A DNA stretch of 64,000 bases, taken from the NCBI GenBank assembly GCA_963422445.2, contig OY729512.2:6076001-6140000 (forward strand), written 5' to 3'. Below the pieces are notes generated by a model that worked only from the letters and a program-made list of their open reading frames with translations, ran no database searches and had not been told where the DNA came from. The first letter of the stretch is position 1; each line of letters starts with the position of its first letter. The position numbers were made by a program, and so were the translations under genes. Shown here one piece after another: positions 53,945 to 63,651 of this stretch. This DNA is from G963422445 sp963422445. Lineage in GTDB: Bacteria; Pseudomonadota; Alphaproteobacteria; Thalassobaculales; Thalassobaculaceae.

Positions 53945-55144
53945 TCAAAGGCTTTCTCCGATGTCGTGCGGAGGCGTCCCGACGATCCTAGTGTAAATCT
54001 CCGGATCCGTCGCACCTTCGCTCGCGATCACCAACACATCCGATGTCGGACCGAGCTCCACGGCCTCCGTTGCCATCGGATTGGATCGAACCGCGATCAG
54101 TCCCGCCAGTCCGGCGGCGCCGGACTCACCGGCCACCAGGGGTGTTTCTCCGGTGGCGAGAGACCGCATGGCGTCCTGCGCGAAGCTGTCGGTGATGGTC
54201 AGGAACGCGTCGGCGCCGGTATCGAGAATGGACCAGGCCAGAGGTGAGATTTCGCCGGCCGACAGGCAGGCCATGACACTGTCGAGCGATCCCCGGGCGG
54301 GCGCCGGGTGGCCTTGCAGGACACTCTGATACAGGCCGTCCGCTTCATGGGGTTCGACCACGATCAGATACGGTCTCGCCGAACCGAGGTCTTGCCAAAG
54401 TGGTGCGAGCACGGCGCCAGCGAGGCCACCGACACCGGCTTGTACAAAGATATGACTTGGCTGACGGCTGTCCATCTGGGCCATGGTTTCAGCCATGATG
54501 ACGGTGTAGCCCTGCATGACCCATGACGGGATTTCGGTGTAACCGGGCCAGGCCGTGTCCGAAACCACGGCCCAGCCGTTGCGTTCCGCATCCTTGGCAC
54601 AACCGCGTACCGCATCGTCGTAAACGCCGTTGACCCTCACAATGTCCGCGCCATAGCGGGCAATGGCCTGTTCGCGTCCCTGGCTGACATGCTCATGGAG
54701 ATAAATGATGCAGCGGGCGCCTGCGAGCCCGGCAGCCCATGCGACGGCGCGGCCGTGGTTGCCGTCCGTCGCGCAGCACAGTGTAACCCTGGCTGCCCGG
54801 TCTTTGATCCGGCCGCCTGCGAGGTCGTCCACCGTGGCGCCGGTCTCGTATTCCAGAACACGGAACACGCCATAAGCGCCGCCCAGTGCCTTGAAACTGT
54901 TCAGGGTAAACCGTCGTCCCTCGTGCTTGACACGCAACCCGGCAATGCCGAGGCGGGCTGCCTGATCCGGGAGATCGACGAGTGGTGTCGGCGCGTAACC
55001 CGGCCAGCGGGCAATCGTTTCGTGAGCGGCCTGACGCTGCGATCGATCGATCACGATCTGCTGCCGGGATCCGTAAACGGCGTTACGGTCACAGCGTGGG
55101 TTGAGGTGGAGACGCAGGTCCAGTGTAACCAGAGGCCATGTCAT
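53945..55144 (-). CDS. dpaL: Diaminopropionate ammonia-lyase
   Basis: A 399-residue fold-type II PLP enzyme that degrades 2,3-diaminopropionate to pyruvate and ammonia. The cofactor lysine lies in LNSFKALGGAYG (about residue 80). The phosphate-binding region includes CCATDGNHGRAVAWAA, and FVQAGVGGLAGAV and GESGAAGLAG follow. Start ATG 55144 is provisional; a TTG at 55180 is the other in-frame choice and neither has a strong ribosome site. Same strand as puuE, 116 bp apart, probably one amino-nitrogen catabolic unit. Confidence 0.85.
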   Translation of the reverse strand: MTWPLVTLDLRLHLNPRCDRNAVYGSRQQIVIDRSQRQAAHETIARWPGYAPTPLVDLPDQAARLGIAGLRVKHEGRRFTLNSFKALGGAYGVFRVLEYETGATVDDLAGGRIKDRAARVTLCCATDGNHGRAVAWAAGLAGARCIIYLHEHVSQGREQAIARYGADIVRVNGVYDDAVRGCAKDAERNGWAVVSDTAWPGYTEIPSWVMQGYTVIMAETMAQMDSRQPSHIFVQAGVGGLAGAVLAPLWQDLGSARPYLIVVEPHEADGLYQSVLQGHPAPARGSLDSVMACLSAGEISPLAWSILDTGADAFLTITDSFAQDAMRSLATGETPLVAGESGAAGLAGLIAVRSNPMATEAVELGPTSDVLVIASEGATDPEIYTRIVGTPPHDIGESL

Positions 55145-55180
55145 GGCTTCAAGACTACCGGCGAGCCGTTGAGACGGCAA

Positions 55181-55494
55181 GCCGTACCGCTCATAATTGC
55201 AAGCGTTCGACTGATGGGCGATGTCAAGACGGTTGACTGAGAATCCTGTGAGGGTGGTTCTGGCATGGCGAAGAAGGACTTATAGAAAACAAATGACGAC
55301 GCCATAGTGGGACCACGCTCCTTAGCCCAAGCTTAACATTCAGCGGCTCGGAATTGGTGTATTTGGGTTCCGGTCGTCCACCCGCTCGTTGATTTTGCTT
55401 GTTTTGGTGTTTCTGGGCCGCGATGTCGTGAGCTCATATTTTAGGATGAGGGTTTTCAGGGGTCGGATCCGCCGCTATCTTGGCGCCCCTGTTC
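55181..55494. other. Gene-free stretch
   Basis: About 310 bp with no convincing ORF. The lower GC around 55250-55450 suggests the dpaL promoter and the left end of the following IS1634 remnant, but I could not define either. Confidence 0.45.
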
Positions 55495-57209
55495 ATGCGG
55501 CGCGCCAAGATACGCACAAGCGACCGCGGCGAGGTCTATGTACCTGTCCCGTCTGGTGCGCAGTGAGCGCAGCGGAGACAGGGTCCGCCAGCATACCCTG
55601 CTCAACCTCGGCAGCGACTTCCCGCTCGAGCGACGGCACTGGCCTGTGCTGTGTGCCCGGATCCAGCGGCTGCTCGATCGCCAGGGCGAACTGGTGTCGC
55701 TGTCCTGTCCGCAAGAGGTGGAGCGGCATGCACAGCGCATCGCCGCGCAACTCCTCAATCGCGCCCCGCCGTCGAGCGCCCCGCCCTGCAGACGGTGGAT
55801 GTGAGCACTCTGGAGTTGATCGGCCCGCGCTCGGTCGGCGTCGAGACTGTCGGGCTGTGGGCTATGGAGCGGTTCGGCCTGGCGGCTCGGCTTCACCGGC
55901 ACGCAGCGCACGCTGGCCATGGCCATCATCATCGCGCGCATGGCGCCGCCGGGCTCGGAGCGCGCCAGCTGGTGCTGGCTGTGCGAGCGTTCGGCCCTCG
56001 GCGAGTTGCCGGGCGTGACCTTCGAGCGGATGAGCATGATGCGCCTCACCCGCGCCTCCGATGCCCTGCTGGCGCGGCGCGCGGCGATCGAGGCCCCCTG
56101 TTCGAGCGGCTGCCGGACCTGTTCGGCCTGCCCCACACGGTCACGCTGTACGACCTGAGCAACATCTTCTTCGAGGGTGAGGCTGCGGCCCAGCCCAAGG
56201 CCGAACACGGCCACTCCAGGGAAAAGCGCAGCGATTGCCCGCGGCTCACCCTGGGGCTGGTGCTCGACGGCTCGGGCTTCGTGCGCCGCTCCGAAGTGGT
56301 CGCGGCGCGGTCAGCGAAGACACGACCCTGGCGCCCATGCTCGAGGTCCTGCACGCTCCGGCGATAAGCCCTGGTGGTGATGGATGCGGGGGTCGCCACC
56401 GAGGCCAACGTCGTCTGGCTGCGCGAGACCGGCGACCGCTCTCCGGTCGTCAGCCGGGAACGCGCGCGCCGCTTCGATCCCGACTTGGCGATTGCCTTCG
56501 AGACCCGCTCGCGCCAGACGGTCCATGTGCACAAGGTGGCCAACCCGGACGGGGCGGCTCTACTGCTATTTCGAGGTGCGGGCGAAGAAGGAACAGGGCA
56601 TTGCCGCGCGCTTCGAGAGCGCGCTGCGCAAGCTCGACGACGGCCTGTCGCGGCCGCGCACCCGCAAGAGGCTCGACCATGTCTGGCAGCGGATCGGCCG
56701 GATCGAGGAAAAGAGCCGCGGCGCAGGCATGCCCTCCCTCATCGATGTCGTCGCCGATGACAGCGGCAAGAAGGCTCGCTCGCCGGCCCCATGATCATTC
56801 ATCCCGGCGTCTACTGCCTGTGCCCCAACCTCCGGAACTGGGACGAGGAAGCGTTATGGCGCACCTATACCGCGTTCACCGATGTGGAGGCCGTGTTCCG
56901 CCCGCTCAAATCCGAACCCGGCCTGCACCCACCTTCCACCGGACCCGGAAGCGCTCCGACGGGTACCTGGTCATCGCCGACCAGCTGGTGCAGACCATCC
57001 GCCGGCGCCTCGGCGAGCAGGGCGAGCGCGCAAGCTGAGCCAGCCTGCGACGCATTCTCGAAGGTCAGCAGCGCGTCACGGCAACCGTTCGGCGCAAGGA
57101 CGGCCGCATCCTTCATCTACGCAAGGCCACCCGCGCCGAGCCCCGGCAACAGGCCATCTATCAGGCGCGCGGCGCGGACCCCGCTCCCGGAGGCGTCAGA
57201 ACAATGATC
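55495..57209 (+). pseudogene. IS1634-family transposase, heavily frameshifted
   Basis: Pieces of one IS1634 transposase appear in order over several frames. They are LLNLGSDFPLERRHWPVLC (55595), GPRSVGVETVGLWAMERFGL, YDLSNIFFEGEA (56150), VVMDAGVATEANVVWLRE (56371), TRKRLDHVWQRIGRIEEKS, NWDEEALWRTYTAFTDVEAV (56838) and a C-terminal tail RTLHLRKATR-like at 57100. At least five frame changes and some lost segments make it dead. Element ends were not identified. Confidence 0.75.
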
Positions 57210-57545
57210 GTCCGACCCTGAATCCAGTACAGGGAATCGAAATGTCGGGCCATACGCAGAATCTCTTCTCGATAACGCATTGATAAACAATAAACTTCGA
57301 AACAGGGTGTTAAACTTGGACTCACCGACGTCAGGTCGGTGACAGCATCATCCTCGAGAACCACCATGTGCCCGACGACACCGCAGGGCGCCGAATGTTA
57401 TCAGCCCCCTTGCAGGACCGCAATTCGATTGTGGATGATGACATCAACACGATCACCCGCACGGCTCGCCCGAACAGTTACGATCGCCCGCGCTGGCCGC
57501 CGGCCTGTCGTCCACCTCAGTGGTCCGCCGGGACAAAACCTGCGG
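57210..57545. other. Gene-free stretch with a small hairpin
   Basis: No convincing gene. An AT-richer patch at 57260-57315 is followed by an 8-bp stem, TCACCGAC (57322-57329) and GTCGGTGA (57335-57342), with a five-base loop; it may be an IS boundary or terminator. Confidence 0.4.
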
Positions 57546-57990
57546 TCAGCCGCGTGCCGGTCGCTTCGGCGTAACGGCGAAGGCTCGCGAAGGACGGCGA
57601 CACCCGGTCGCCGTCCAGCCGCGCCACCGCGGACTGGGTCGTGCCGAGCTGCCGGGCAAGCTCCGCCCGCGTCGACGTCGCCACTGCCCGAGCACGGACC
57701 GGTGCCCCGATGCGCGCGTATTCTCCTCCCGGAAATCGAGATGCTCCATGGAGCGTCCCTTCAGGTCCTTCAGCTTCGTCATGCCGTCACCTGCCTCATC
57801 CGTTCCCGGACGGGCGCGAGCGCACGACGCGCGGCGGCAGCGATCCGGCTTCTGGTGTTAACCGGGCGCCAGCACAACAAGCTTCTGGGGCTGGCCTGCG
57901 GGAAGTGACTTTCAAGGCGGGCGCGGGCGCCGACGTGTTGCGCACCAGCCACATCCACGGGGATATCGAGACGGTCCTGCGGACCTATTG
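57546..57990 (-). pseudogene. HigBA-like toxin-antitoxin remnant
   Basis: On the minus strand the antitoxin begins MTKLKDLKGRSMEHLDFREE at 57782. After a frameshift it continues ELARQLGTTQSAVARLDGDR and VSPSFASLRRYAEATGTRLT, a typical XRE/HigA helix-turn-helix protein. Immediately upstream, RRALAPVRERMRQVTA ending at the antitoxin start looks like the C-terminal end of a RelE/HigB toxin, itself cut and frameshifted where IS1634 sequence begins. Toxin-first order fits higBA. Both genes are inactive. Confidence 0.55.
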
Positions 57991-58467
57991 GCGAATCACG
58001 GATACCGCTTATGCACGTGGCTCCGGTGAAACGCACATGTAGCGTTTGGCGTGCCGGGAATAGTCGACATCGGGGGCAACATCGTGTGCCACCGGAGCCA
58101 CGTGCATAAGCGGTTTACGGATATCGAGGCGACATTCAAGAGCCTGAAATCCGAGTTCAGCCTTCGCCCGATCTGGCACCAGCGCGACCGTCGCATCGCG
58201 GCCCACCTGCTGATCGCCGTGCTGGCCTACCACGCCGTGCATCTGATCCGTACCCGGCTGGCCGCGCGGGGCATCCACAAGTGCTGGGCATCGATCCGCG
58301 AGAGTATGCGGACCTGGGTGCGGATCACCACGCGCCTGCGCCAGACCGACGGCACGCTGATCGTCAACCGCCAGGACACGCGACCGGCCGCTGAGGGTGC
58401 CCAAGTCTCCTCGGCGGCGGGTGTGGAACCCGCCATCCACCGCACGAAAACCCGCCTGAGGAGCTGA
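57905..58467 (+). pseudogene. IS1634-family transposase C-terminal fragment, split by the MITE
   Basis: Coding runs VLRTSHIHGDIETVLRTYWR up to 58003, then resumes after the MITE with TDIEATFKSLKSEFSLRPIW, HLLIAVLAYHAVHLIRTRL and RQTDGTLIVNRQDTRPAA to a stop at 58467. Removing the MITE and one duplication restores TYWRITDIEATF. The N-terminal three quarters are missing. Confidence 0.7.
58004..58114. mobile_element. MITE copy 2 with perfect 25-bp inverted repeats
   Basis: A 111-bp non-coding element. Its first 25 bases (58004-58028, starting ACCGCTTATGCACGTGG) are the exact reverse complement of its last 25 (58090-58114). Flanks TCACGGAT (57996-58003) and TTACGGAT (58115-58122) form an 8-bp duplication with one mismatch. 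It shares its ends with the element at 4696-4814. No coding capacity. Confidence 0.85.
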
Positions 58468-58568
58468 CAGAATCCAACAAAATGTAGTGCCATGTTGGAA
58501 TCGGTCGAGAAGAATATATTTTATATCAACACGATAAGGATAGGACAGCAGAAAAATGCCAACTTGGG

Positions 58569-59501
58569 ATGAGAGAGACCGGCCAGGCGAAGAACAGTGT
58601 CTGGCGCTGGCAGGACCGCTTCTATGGACGAAGGTGTGGACGGACTTCTGCGGGGCAAGAGGCGTCCGCCGGGCAAGACGCCTCTGGCTCCTGAGCCGGT
58701 GGCGAAGATCGTAGAGTTGACCCACACCTCGCCGCCTCACGCGGCGACCCACTGGACGCTGCGGGCGATGGCGAAGGCTGTGGGGGTGCCGCTTCGAGGG
58801 TCTGGGCGGTCTGGCAGGCGCATGGCCTGATGCCGCACCGCTGGCGGCCGTTCACGCTTTCGAACGATCCCGCCTGCCTCGAGACGCTGACCGATATCGT
58901 CGGCCTCTCCGTTGCGCCGCCGGCTCACGCGGTCGTACTGTCGATCGATGACACGTCGCAAATTCAGGCACTCGACCGCACACAGCCCGGCCTGTCGCTG
59001 AAGAAAGGCCGCGGCGCTACCATGACACATGATTCAAAGCGCACCGGCACGACGACGCTGTTTGCCGCCCTGACCGTGCTCGACGGCACGGTCATCGGCC
59101 AGCACGCCAGTCGGCATCGCCACCAGGAGTTCCCGAGATGCCTCAACCGCATCGCGCGCACGATACCCGCCGGCGTCCCGCTCCATGCCATCCTCGACAA
59201 CGACGCTACTCACAAGCACAAGGACGTCCAGGTCTGGCTCGCACGCCATCCGCGCTGGACCTTCCACGTCACCCCCACCTCGAGCGCGTGGCTGAACGCG
59301 GTCGAAGGCGTCTTCGCCAAGCTGACACGACGCCGTCTCAAATACGGCGTCTTCCGCTCCGGACGCGACCTCCAGGACGCCATCCGCCGCGTCATCGACG
59401 ACCACAACACCACCGAAGCCAGGCCCTTCGTCTGGACCGCCGATCCCGATACCATCATCGCCGCAAGAAAAAGAGGAATCCAAACGTTAAAATCAATCCA
59501 C
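58569..59501 (+). mobile_element. IS630-family insertion sequence, copy 2 (5' truncated)
   Basis: From 58569 to 59501 this is nearly identical to 8105-8999, ending at a TA (59502-59503). The first 200 bases of copy 1 are missing here. The sequence just before it (58468-58568) is unrelated and unrecognised, with a small AT-rich inverted repeat around 58475-58500. Confidence 0.75.
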
Positions 59502-59504
59502 TAG
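58625..59504 (+). pseudogene. IS630-family transposase, 5'-truncated and frameshifted
   Basis: The last 224 codons (58830-59504) are open and include the whole catalytic domain: VVLSIDDTSQIQALDRTQ, LHAILDNDATHKHKDVQVWL, HVTPTSSAWLNAVEGVFAKL and the RRRLKYGVFRSGRDLQDAIR segment missing from copy 1. Upstream, the DNA-binding half is in another frame (GVDGLLRGKRRPPGKTP) and its start is lost. The two frames change near 58795. Confidence 0.72.
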
Positions 59505-59660
59505 CGACGATCCGGCTGCAGACATTCGGCAGGGTGACGATGATCGTCCAGGTCGCGCCGCCGGAGAGCTTAAAGACCTCGACGATGCTGCCGTCGCTGG
59601 CCAAGCCGACCGAGACCGAAGTTTTGTGATACTTGCGGCCAACATCCGGACGACCTGGGT
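59504..59660 (-). pseudogene. Remnant of a small secreted-type hypothetical protein
   Basis: On the minus strand an open stretch reads SVSVGLASDGSIVEVFKLSG and GATWTIIVTLPNVCSRIVAS before meeting the IS630 end at 59503. The pattern GLASDGS(I/L)VE(V/L)F...WTI(I/L)VTLP is known from short exported proteins of Alphaproteobacteria. The N-terminal part with the signal peptide is not found, so the gene is truncated. Confidence 0.35.
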
Positions 59661-60366
59661 CCTTTCAATCCATATTTCTTGAGCGGCGAGCGGCGAATGC
59701 GGCACGGGACGAAAGCCGATCCATCATCCGACGGAACAGGCGCCACCGACGCTCACGCGTTTACGGGCGGACGCGTCAGTTTGTCGATACGGTTCGCGAT
59801 CCGCCATTCGGTTCCTTGTCATGGCCGCTCAAGCGCTATGGACCGAGTGAACCACGCGGACCGGCGGCAGAGGGCGCCGCCGGAGTCCCCACAGATGATC
59901 AAGCGTCCCGGCTGCCACATCCACAGCAACATGATGTGGTTCAGCAGAAGGGATTCTGCGCCGTGAATCTCCGATCCACCAACTGAGCATTCATCAGCAC
60001 CACATCTGAACTATATCCTGTGCCTCGGTCTTGCGATCCCAGCGGCGTTGCAAAACACGGCGGCGTCCCCATACCTGCAAGACCCGTTCCGCCATCGTCA
60101 CCACGAATGCCATCCGATCGGCCGAAAACGTCCCGTCACGCCACGCGAACCCGACAATCTTGAACCGCCCCGTCAAATCACCCCAACAGGAAGATGAAGT
60201 CGGAGAACAGGGCACTGACCGCAGGTGCCGCTCGTGTTCGAACATCATCGGGATCAGTGCCGGCGAGTGGGCACACGCCGATAACAGAGCCCAACAGGAC
60301 CGCAAAAAACACTGGCCATACAAACGGCCCCGTCCGGGGCCGCTGTCACAACTCTGCACGAATGGG
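59661..60366. other. Gene-free stretch of about 700 bp
   Basis: Overlapping short ORFs on both strands lack start sites and recognisable products. A GC-rich hairpin (CGGCCCC...GGGGCCG, about 60329-60346) lies near the right end. I see nothing else to annotate; it may be decayed coding DNA. Confidence 0.4.
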
Positions 60367-60403
60367 CCGACGGCCGCTGCCCTCATGGAACAGCGGCCGT
60401 CGG
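60367..60403 (-). terminator. Strong hairpin after livK
   Basis: A perfect 13-bp stem, CCGACGGCCGCTG (60367-60379) and CAGCGGCCGTCGG (60391-60403), with an 11-base loop, lies 25 bp beyond the livK stop on the minus strand. No T-run follows, so it may be a stability hairpin or a rho-independent-like terminator. Confidence 0.55.
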
Positions 60404-60427
60404 ATTACACAAACCGTAGAGGCGTGA

Positions 60428-61636
60428 TTACTCGGTCTCAGCGCTGATAAGCGGCCCGAAACGAACATTGCGCTCGCCGTCGAAGCGCATCATCTGCATC
60501 TGTTCGACCGGGTAGAAATCCGTCGGACTGGTATCCACGACCATACCCGGAAGCAGCATCGGCACTTTGACCTGCTTCAGGCTGGCTGCCTGACGCATGA
60601 TGTTCTCACGCGACAGATTATCCCCTGCCTGCTCAAGAACCGCGATCATGGTATGACATACGGCCCATCCATAGGCGTTGAATTTGTTGGCCTTGTCACC
60701 CTCCGGATAATACTTGTCCATGAAAGCATGCCAGCCCTTGATCTCCTCATCGTCGCCCCATGCCGGATCATTTGGATCCTTGTAGAAATCAACAGAAAGG
60801 ATGCCCTTGGCATTCTCGACACCAGCCGGCTCATAGGTCGATTTGATCGAAGCCGCCACATCGTTGAGAATATGCACCGGCTTCCAGCCGATCGCCGCCA
60901 TTTTCTTGATTGACTGCGCAGCGAATTTCGGGATCGAGATATTGACGAAGACATTGGCGCCGCTATTGGCGAGACTGACTATCTGGCTGTCAATCGTCGG
61001 ATCGGTGACTTCATAGCTCTCGCGCTTGACAACCATGCTGTCGAACCTGTCACCCATCGCCCGCTGCATGCCGATGACGTAATCCTTGCCGTAGTCGTCG
61101 TTCTGGTTGAGCAGCGCGACCTTGGCGTCAGGGTGATTGTCGAGGATGTAGTTGCCGAAAATCGCACCGACCGTCTGGTAGTTCGGCTGCCAGCCGATCG
61201 TCCATGGGTACTTGTCGGGCTGACCCCATTTTGTGGCGCCGGTGGCGACAAACAGATGCGGCACCTTCTTCCTGTTCATGTATTTGTGAATCGCCGAGTT
61301 GGTCGGGGTTCCAAGGGTCTGAAACGTGAAGGCGACCCCATCGCGCTCGATCAGTTTTCGGATCTGTTCCTTGGTCTTCGGCGGGCTGTAACCATCATCA
61401 TAGGAGATCCATTCGATCTTCCGTCCGTTGATACCGCCGTGATCATTGACGTAATTCCAGCAGGCGCCAATCGACTTGCCGATCGTGCCGTAGGACGACG
61501 CCGGACCGCTGTACGGATTGGTATTGCCGATCCTGATTTCCGTATCGGTGACGCCCGGTGCATTTTCCGCCAATGCGGCACCGATACCGAAAGCCATGAC
61601 AGCCACCGGCATGGTCAATAGTTTTGCGTATTTCAT
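60428..61636 (-). CDS. livK: Liv-type ABC transporter substrate-binding protein
   Basis: A 402-residue periplasmic binding protein of the branched-chain amino acid / amide family (type I fold). The signal peptide is LLTMPVAVMAFGIGAALA. Family features are TDTEIRIGNTNPYSGPASSYG, GGINGRKIEWISYDDGYSP and a middle hinge region with ALLNQNDDYGKDYV. AGGAGG lies directly before the ATG. It is the last gene of livF-livH-livM-livK. The solute may be an amide, urea or aromatic compound; it cannot be told from sequence. Confidence 0.9.
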   Translation of the reverse strand: MKYAKLLTMPVAVMAFGIGAALAENAPGVTDTEIRIGNTNPYSGPASSYGTIGKSIGACWNYVNDHGGINGRKIEWISYDDGYSPPKTKEQIRKLIERDGVAFTFQTLGTPTNSAIHKYMNRKKVPHLFVATGATKWGQPDKYPWTIGWQPNYQTVGAIFGNYILDNHPDAKVALLNQNDDYGKDYVIGMQRAMGDRFDSMVVKRESYEVTDPTIDSQIVSLANSGANVFVNISIPKFAAQSIKKMAAIGWKPVHILNDVAASIKSTYEPAGVENAKGILSVDFYKDPNDPAWGDDEEIKGWHAFMDKYYPEGDKANKFNAYGWAVCHTMIAVLEQAGDNLSRENIMRQAASLKQVKVPMLLPGMVVDTSPTDFYPVEQMQMMRFDGERNVRFGPLISAETE

Positions 61637-61698
61637 GATCCCTCCTTTTGGTCCGTTCGACGGACTGTGCTGGATGGTTGATCTCGCACCCGGTTCTC

Positions 61699-62751
61699 CT
61701 ACTCCCCGCCCGGCCGCGCGTATCTCACGATGAAACGTCGGACCAGACCGGCAAGCCCGTTCGGCACGACATAAACCGTAAAGATAAGAAAGAGGCCGAA
61801 GGCAACCCAGATCAGCGCCTTGGCACTCGGATCATTGCCGAAGAAGATCCCGATGACCCCCTCTGCAATATTCGGCAAATAGAGGATGAAAATGCCGCCG
61901 GCGATCGCAGCCGGGATCGAGGCCAGCCCGCTCACGACCATCCCAACAAGGAACCAGACCGACAGGAAGAATGTGAAACTGTCGGGTGCCACAAATTCCG
62001 CAACAATTGCGCCGAGGGCGCCGGCTATGCCGGTGTAAAAACCGCTGACACCGAAAGTCACGGATTTGTAGAGCGCCGTATTGATCCCCATCGTCTGCGC
62101 AGCAATCGGATTATCGCGAATTGCGATCATCGCGCGACCAGTACGGCCGCGGACGAGATTCCACGCGCCTATAATCAGCAACACGCCCCAGATCAACACG
62201 AAAAAATAGAGATACTGGTCGGCATTCAACCATCCGACGGGCGATTCCGGCTTGAACACGTCCAGCCCCTGGACGCCGCCGGTGAATTCCTCGAAATGTT
62301 CAAAGCGCAGCAACTGCGGCATCGCCACGGCAAGCGCGAAAGTCGCCAGGGCCAGATACAAGCCCTCGAGCCGCAGTGCCGGCAGCCCGAACAGAAAACC
62401 GCCAACAAAACAGACCACGCCAGCGGGGATGATCGTCCAGTAATACGCAATCTCATAGCGATCGATGAGAATCGCCGTGGTGTAGGCCCCGAGGGCGTAA
62501 AACGCGCTGTGTCCGAGCGAGAACTGGCCATTGTAGCCGGTCAACAGATTGAGGCCGAGCACCGCGATTGCGTAGACCAGAACCTGGGTCAGTTGAAACA
62601 CCGCGAAGTTCGACACGGTCAGCGGCAGAATGATCACCAGCGCAATTCCGATCAGGAGACAGATCATCCGCAGCCGCGGCATCTCCACCCCGAACAACTG
62701 ATAACTATCTGCCGGATTGGCGCGGCTATTCGCCTGGTCCATCAGCGTCAT
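61699..62751 (-). CDS. livM: Liv-type ABC transporter permease LivM
   Basis: A 350-residue membrane protein with about ten hydrophobic helices. Family sequences are LGLNLLTGYNGQFSLGHSAF near the N-terminus and the cytoplasmic loop RGRTGRAMIAIRDNPIAAQTMG, which contacts the ATPases. The start ATG 62751 lies four bases after the livH stop; an extension to 62775 would enter livH. Pairs with LivH. Confidence 0.92.
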   Translation of the reverse strand: MTLMDQANSRANPADSYQLFGVEMPRLRMICLLIGIALVIILPLTVSNFAVFQLTQVLVYAIAVLGLNLLTGYNGQFSLGHSAFYALGAYTTAILIDRYEIAYYWTIIPAGVVCFVGGFLFGLPALRLEGLYLALATFALAVAMPQLLRFEHFEEFTGGVQGLDVFKPESPVGWLNADQYLYFFVLIWGVLLIIGAWNLVRGRTGRAMIAIRDNPIAAQTMGINTALYKSVTFGVSGFYTGIAGALGAIVAEFVAPDSFTFFLSVWFLVGMVVSGLASIPAAIAGGIFILYLPNIAEGVIGIFFGNDPSAKALIWVAFGLFLIFTVYVVPNGLAGLVRRFIVRYARPGGE

Positions 62752-62755
62752 AACG

Positions 62756-63628
62756 TTAAACCCTCTGCACGACAACGCGGCCGAACAACCCGGCCGGCTT
62801 GAACAGCAGCACCGCGACGATAACGATCAGTGCAAAAGTCAATTTCAGCTCGCTGCCTATGACATACGTCCCGGCAAGATTTTCGAGCACACCCATGAGA
62901 AAGCCGCCAACCACTGCACCGCCCGGACTGGTCAGTCCACCGACCACGGCGCCGGCGAATCCGTAGAGCAGGATACCGAGCATCATGTTCGGCTCAAGAT
63001 AAACCTTCGGTGCTATCATCATGCCTGCGACCGCGCCGACCGTGGCAGCCAGCCCCCATCCCAAGCCCAGCATCTTCTTGACACTGATTCCGACCAGAGC
63101 TGCGGAAACCGGATTTGCCGCCGCCGCACGCATGGCCAGACCAATCGGCGTGAACCGGAAAAACACGTAGATCAGACCCAACATGACGAGGGTTATCCCG
63201 ACGATGCCGAATTCGTGAGGTCCGATCAGCTTCGACTCGAAAGGCAGTTGCGCCGGGAACGGGCTCGGGAATTCCTTGATCGTGAACTCCCAGATAAACC
63301 CGGCCAGGGCGTTGAAGATCAGCGTGAGCGCAATGAAGACGACAATGTGGCTCAGGACCGGAGCATCATGGATCGGGGCAAAAATGATTCGCTCGATCAG
63401 CATGCCGCCGATGAAGGACAAAGCAAGACAGACCGCGAACGCGACCCAGTAGGGCGCACCCCAGACGATCAGTTGCCAGGCGATGAAGGTCGAGAACATC
63501 GCCATTTCGCCCTGAGCAAAATTGAAATGATCGATCGCCTGGTAAATCATCACCACCGCCAGTGCAAGGGATGCATAGATGGCGCCGGTTGCAAGGCCGT
63601 CCAGGGTTTGTTGCAGGAAGAGATCCAT
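62756..63628 (-). CDS. livH: Liv-type ABC transporter permease LivH
   Basis: A 290-residue membrane protein with about eight helices. LivH landmarks are LDGLATGAIYASLALAVVMI at the start, FNFAQGEMAMFSTFIA and the ATPase-contact loop PIGLAMRAAAANPVSAALVG. The end carries SPGGAVVGGFLMGVLENLAG. It lies 23 bp after livF in the same operon. Confidence 0.92.
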   Translation of the reverse strand: MDLFLQQTLDGLATGAIYASLALAVVMIYQAIDHFNFAQGEMAMFSTFIAWQLIVWGAPYWVAFAVCLALSFIGGMLIERIIFAPIHDAPVLSHIVVFIALTLIFNALAGFIWEFTIKEFPSPFPAQLPFESKLIGPHEFGIVGITLVMLGLIYVFFRFTPIGLAMRAAAANPVSAALVGISVKKMLGLGWGLAATVGAVAGMMIAPKVYLEPNMMLGILLYGFAGAVVGGLTSPGGAVVGGFLMGVLENLAGTYVIGSELKLTFALIVIVAVLLFKPAGLFGRVVVQRV

Positions 63629-63651
63629 GATGCTGCCCGGTTCCGCAGGTT

